Source: CAG-877 sp045627525 (GTDB lineage Bacteria; Bacillota_I; Bacilli_A; RF39; UBA660). From it: a stretch of DNA of 64,000 bases. The stretch spans positions 62,001 through 126,000 of the forward strand of contig JAZQNW010000001.1 in assembly GCA_045627525.1 (NCBI GenBank), in the 5' to 3' direction. Made by a program: the position numbers and the translations under genes. The notes below the pieces were generated by a model that was not told where the DNA came from, searched no databases, and was given only the letters and a program-made list of their open reading frames with translations. This document shows, one piece after another, positions 62,833 through 64,000 of the stretch. The first letter of the stretch is position 1. Every line of letters begins with the position of its first letter.

Positions 62833-64000
62833 TTGCATAAATAATACCAACACCACTTAATAGAACTATTAGACCAATAAAGTAAACTGTTTGAGCAGTT
62901 GACATACCTGTATCAGGCACTTTTAAAACAAACTCATTTGTATCTTCAACATTTGAAGTAGTAATAAATACATTTGTAACTGTTTGAGCTTTTATATCAG
63001 TAGTACCAGTAGTATCTTTATATGTTCCTTCAAATTTATATCCAGAATAAGTCTTTACTCCATTTGCAACTGCTGTAAATTTAACAGCATTAGCTTTATC
63101 AGTAACAGAAGATACAGGAATTCTTATATAAAATTTAACATTTGGTTGAATATTGTTTAAATTTTCAATTTTATTACCATTTTCATCAACAACATATGCA
63201 CCCTTTGGGGCAGTAGTTAATTTAAGACTATATGAATCAAATGGATTATTAGCTGTAACACTAATTAATGAAGTTTGATAGTATTTTTGATCTTCACTAA
63301 TATTAACAGTATTATCAAAGTTAATTCCAAATTTAACTTTATCAATACCTTTAGCAGTAACATCAGATGAAACTTTCTTAGCAGCTGTCACTACAGGTTT
63401 AATATAATTTTCATATAAATTAACATTTTGTTTTATTGGTTCACCTTCACTATCAGCAATACCATTAACTTTCATTACATCAGCTTCATTTACTTGCCCT
63501 AAATAAAGCCAAACAGCAATTTGAGAAAGCCATGTTTGAAGTTCTTCATCTGATTCAGTAAGACCATCAAAATTTTTATTTGGATAAATATTAGCCATTA
63601 AATACAATAAACCATAACCTTCAGGTCCAGTTATCTCAGTTGTACGAGACAATTCAACATTAGCAGCATATCCACGATCATGCTCTAAACAAAATATATG
63701 GTATGGATCTGTGCCACTAGCAGGATTTGTTATTACTGCTGAATAAGGATAAACTCTTAAAGGACTATTAGTAACTGGTGTACCATTTACTAGAGGAATT
63801 ATAGTATCACCTGCTTCTTGAGTTCTAATCTTCATAGTATTTGAAGGAAATACCTTTGTCGGATTTACTTCCTCAGCAAAAGATGTTTGATCCAAACCAA
63901 TAACAACTAATGACAATACGGCAACAAATACTAACGTTACTGAAGCCATTGCTATTTTTGAATTTGAAATTTTTTGAAATAAATTTTGTTTTTTATTATT
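62807..64000 (-). CDS. Thioester-domain surface adhesin with VPDTG sorting signal (5' end outside window)
   Basis: The frame is open to the right edge: codons before the internal ATG 63949 read NNKKQNLFQKISNSKIA then MASVTLVF, a basic n-region and hydrophobic core of a signal peptide, so the true start is beyond 64000. Residues counted from that ATG: a TQxA-type thioester domain with Cys87 (YHIFCLEHD) and Gln143 (WLSQIAVWLYLG), the pair expected to form an internal Cys-Gln thioester as in Gram-positive adhesins. A beta-rich middle follows. The end is VPDTGMSTAQ, a hydrophobic helix and a short basic tail: a sorting signal. It overlaps the sortase gene. Confidence 0.82.
   Translation of the reverse strand, partial: NNKKQNLFQKISNSKIAMASVTLVFVAVLSLVVIGLDQTSFAEEVNPTKVFPSNTMKIRTQEAGDTIIPLVNGTPVTNSPLRVYPYSAVITNPASGTDPYHIFCLEHDRGYAANVELSRTTEITGPEGYGLLYLMANIYPNKNFDGLTESDEELQTWLSQIAVWLYLGQVNEADVMKVNGIADSEGEPIKQNVNLYENYIKPVVTAAKKVSSDVTAKGIDKVKFGINFDNTVNISEDQKYYQTSLISVTANNPFDSYSLKLTTAPKGAYVVDENGNKIENLNNIQPNVKFYIRIPVSSVTDKANAVKFTAVANGVKTYSGYKFEGTYKDTTGTTDIKAQTVTNVFITTSNVEDTNEFVLKVPDTGMSTAQTVYFIGLIVLLSGVGIIYANAKPKATN

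Overview
The window is a compact, very AT-rich chromosome segment in which almost every gene lies on the minus strand; the only convincing plus-strand genes are at 7332-8742, 47657-48286 and 60630-61538. Gene content points to an endospore-forming member of the Bacilli with a streamlined genome, probably an uncultured host-associated anaerobe. The evidence is CotE (a Bacilli-type outer coat protein), SpoVS, SpoVAC/AD/AE behind a SigF-type sigma factor, a class III anaerobic ribonucleotide reductase, SipW/TasA-type secretion, and several gene orders shared with Bacillus subtilis (miaB-ricA-cotE, fmt-rlmN-prpC-prkC-rsgA-rpe, uppS-cdsA-rseP, rpsP-khpA, scpA-scpB). TGA acts as a stop at several overlapping gene junctions, so the Mycoplasma code is not used. 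No taxonomic marker such as 16S rRNA is present, so the lineage is inferred.

Layout. 1-5010: a matrix or surface-fibre locus with two TasA-like proteins, two genes of unknown role, and a SipW-type signal peptidase with a long extra C-terminus that runs off the left edge. 5081-8742: tRNA-Leu, a zinc-ribbon membrane protein, scpAB, then a plus-strand patatin/RNHCP pair. 8769-11255: sigF and spoVAC-AD-AE. 11366-17207: a class B sortase with two very large surface proteins (VWA, InlB-type repeats, CnaB-like domain). 17291-20352: nrdD, a separate small ORF carrying the glycyl radical motif, and nrdG. 20647-31589: dut, a giant type IV pilin-like protein with Ig-like repeats and a thrombospondin type 1-like module, tex, a tripartite hybrid histidine kinase, and an acyl-CoA synthetase.

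31631-45219 is the conserved housekeeping core (rpe, rsgA, prkC, prpC, rlmN, fmt, priA, rseP, cdsA, uppS, khpA, rpsP), in which lineage-specific membrane proteins sit where def and rsmB would be in B. subtilis. 45317-50779: a methyltransferase-like gene beside a decayed copy of itself, then cotE, a PLC-like gene, ricA, miaB and an ankyrin protein. 50921-56998: a YdjGHI-like membrane module, serS with a T-box leader and a near-consensus promoter, and spoVS. 57081-64000: cell-wall genes (VanW, SGNH hydrolase, DacA, VanY-type peptidase), then a second sortase and its probable substrate, a thioester-domain adhesin cut by the right edge.

Taken together the window encodes cell-surface construction (two sortases, SipW/TasA fibres, a pilin-like protein), sporulation parts, and phospho-signalling (PrkC/PrpC, hybrid kinase) around a conserved housekeeping core. 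The most unusual items are the split glycyl-radical subunit of NrdD, the thrombospondin-like module on a pilin scaffold, the extended SipW, and an ART-like membrane protein between fmt and priA.
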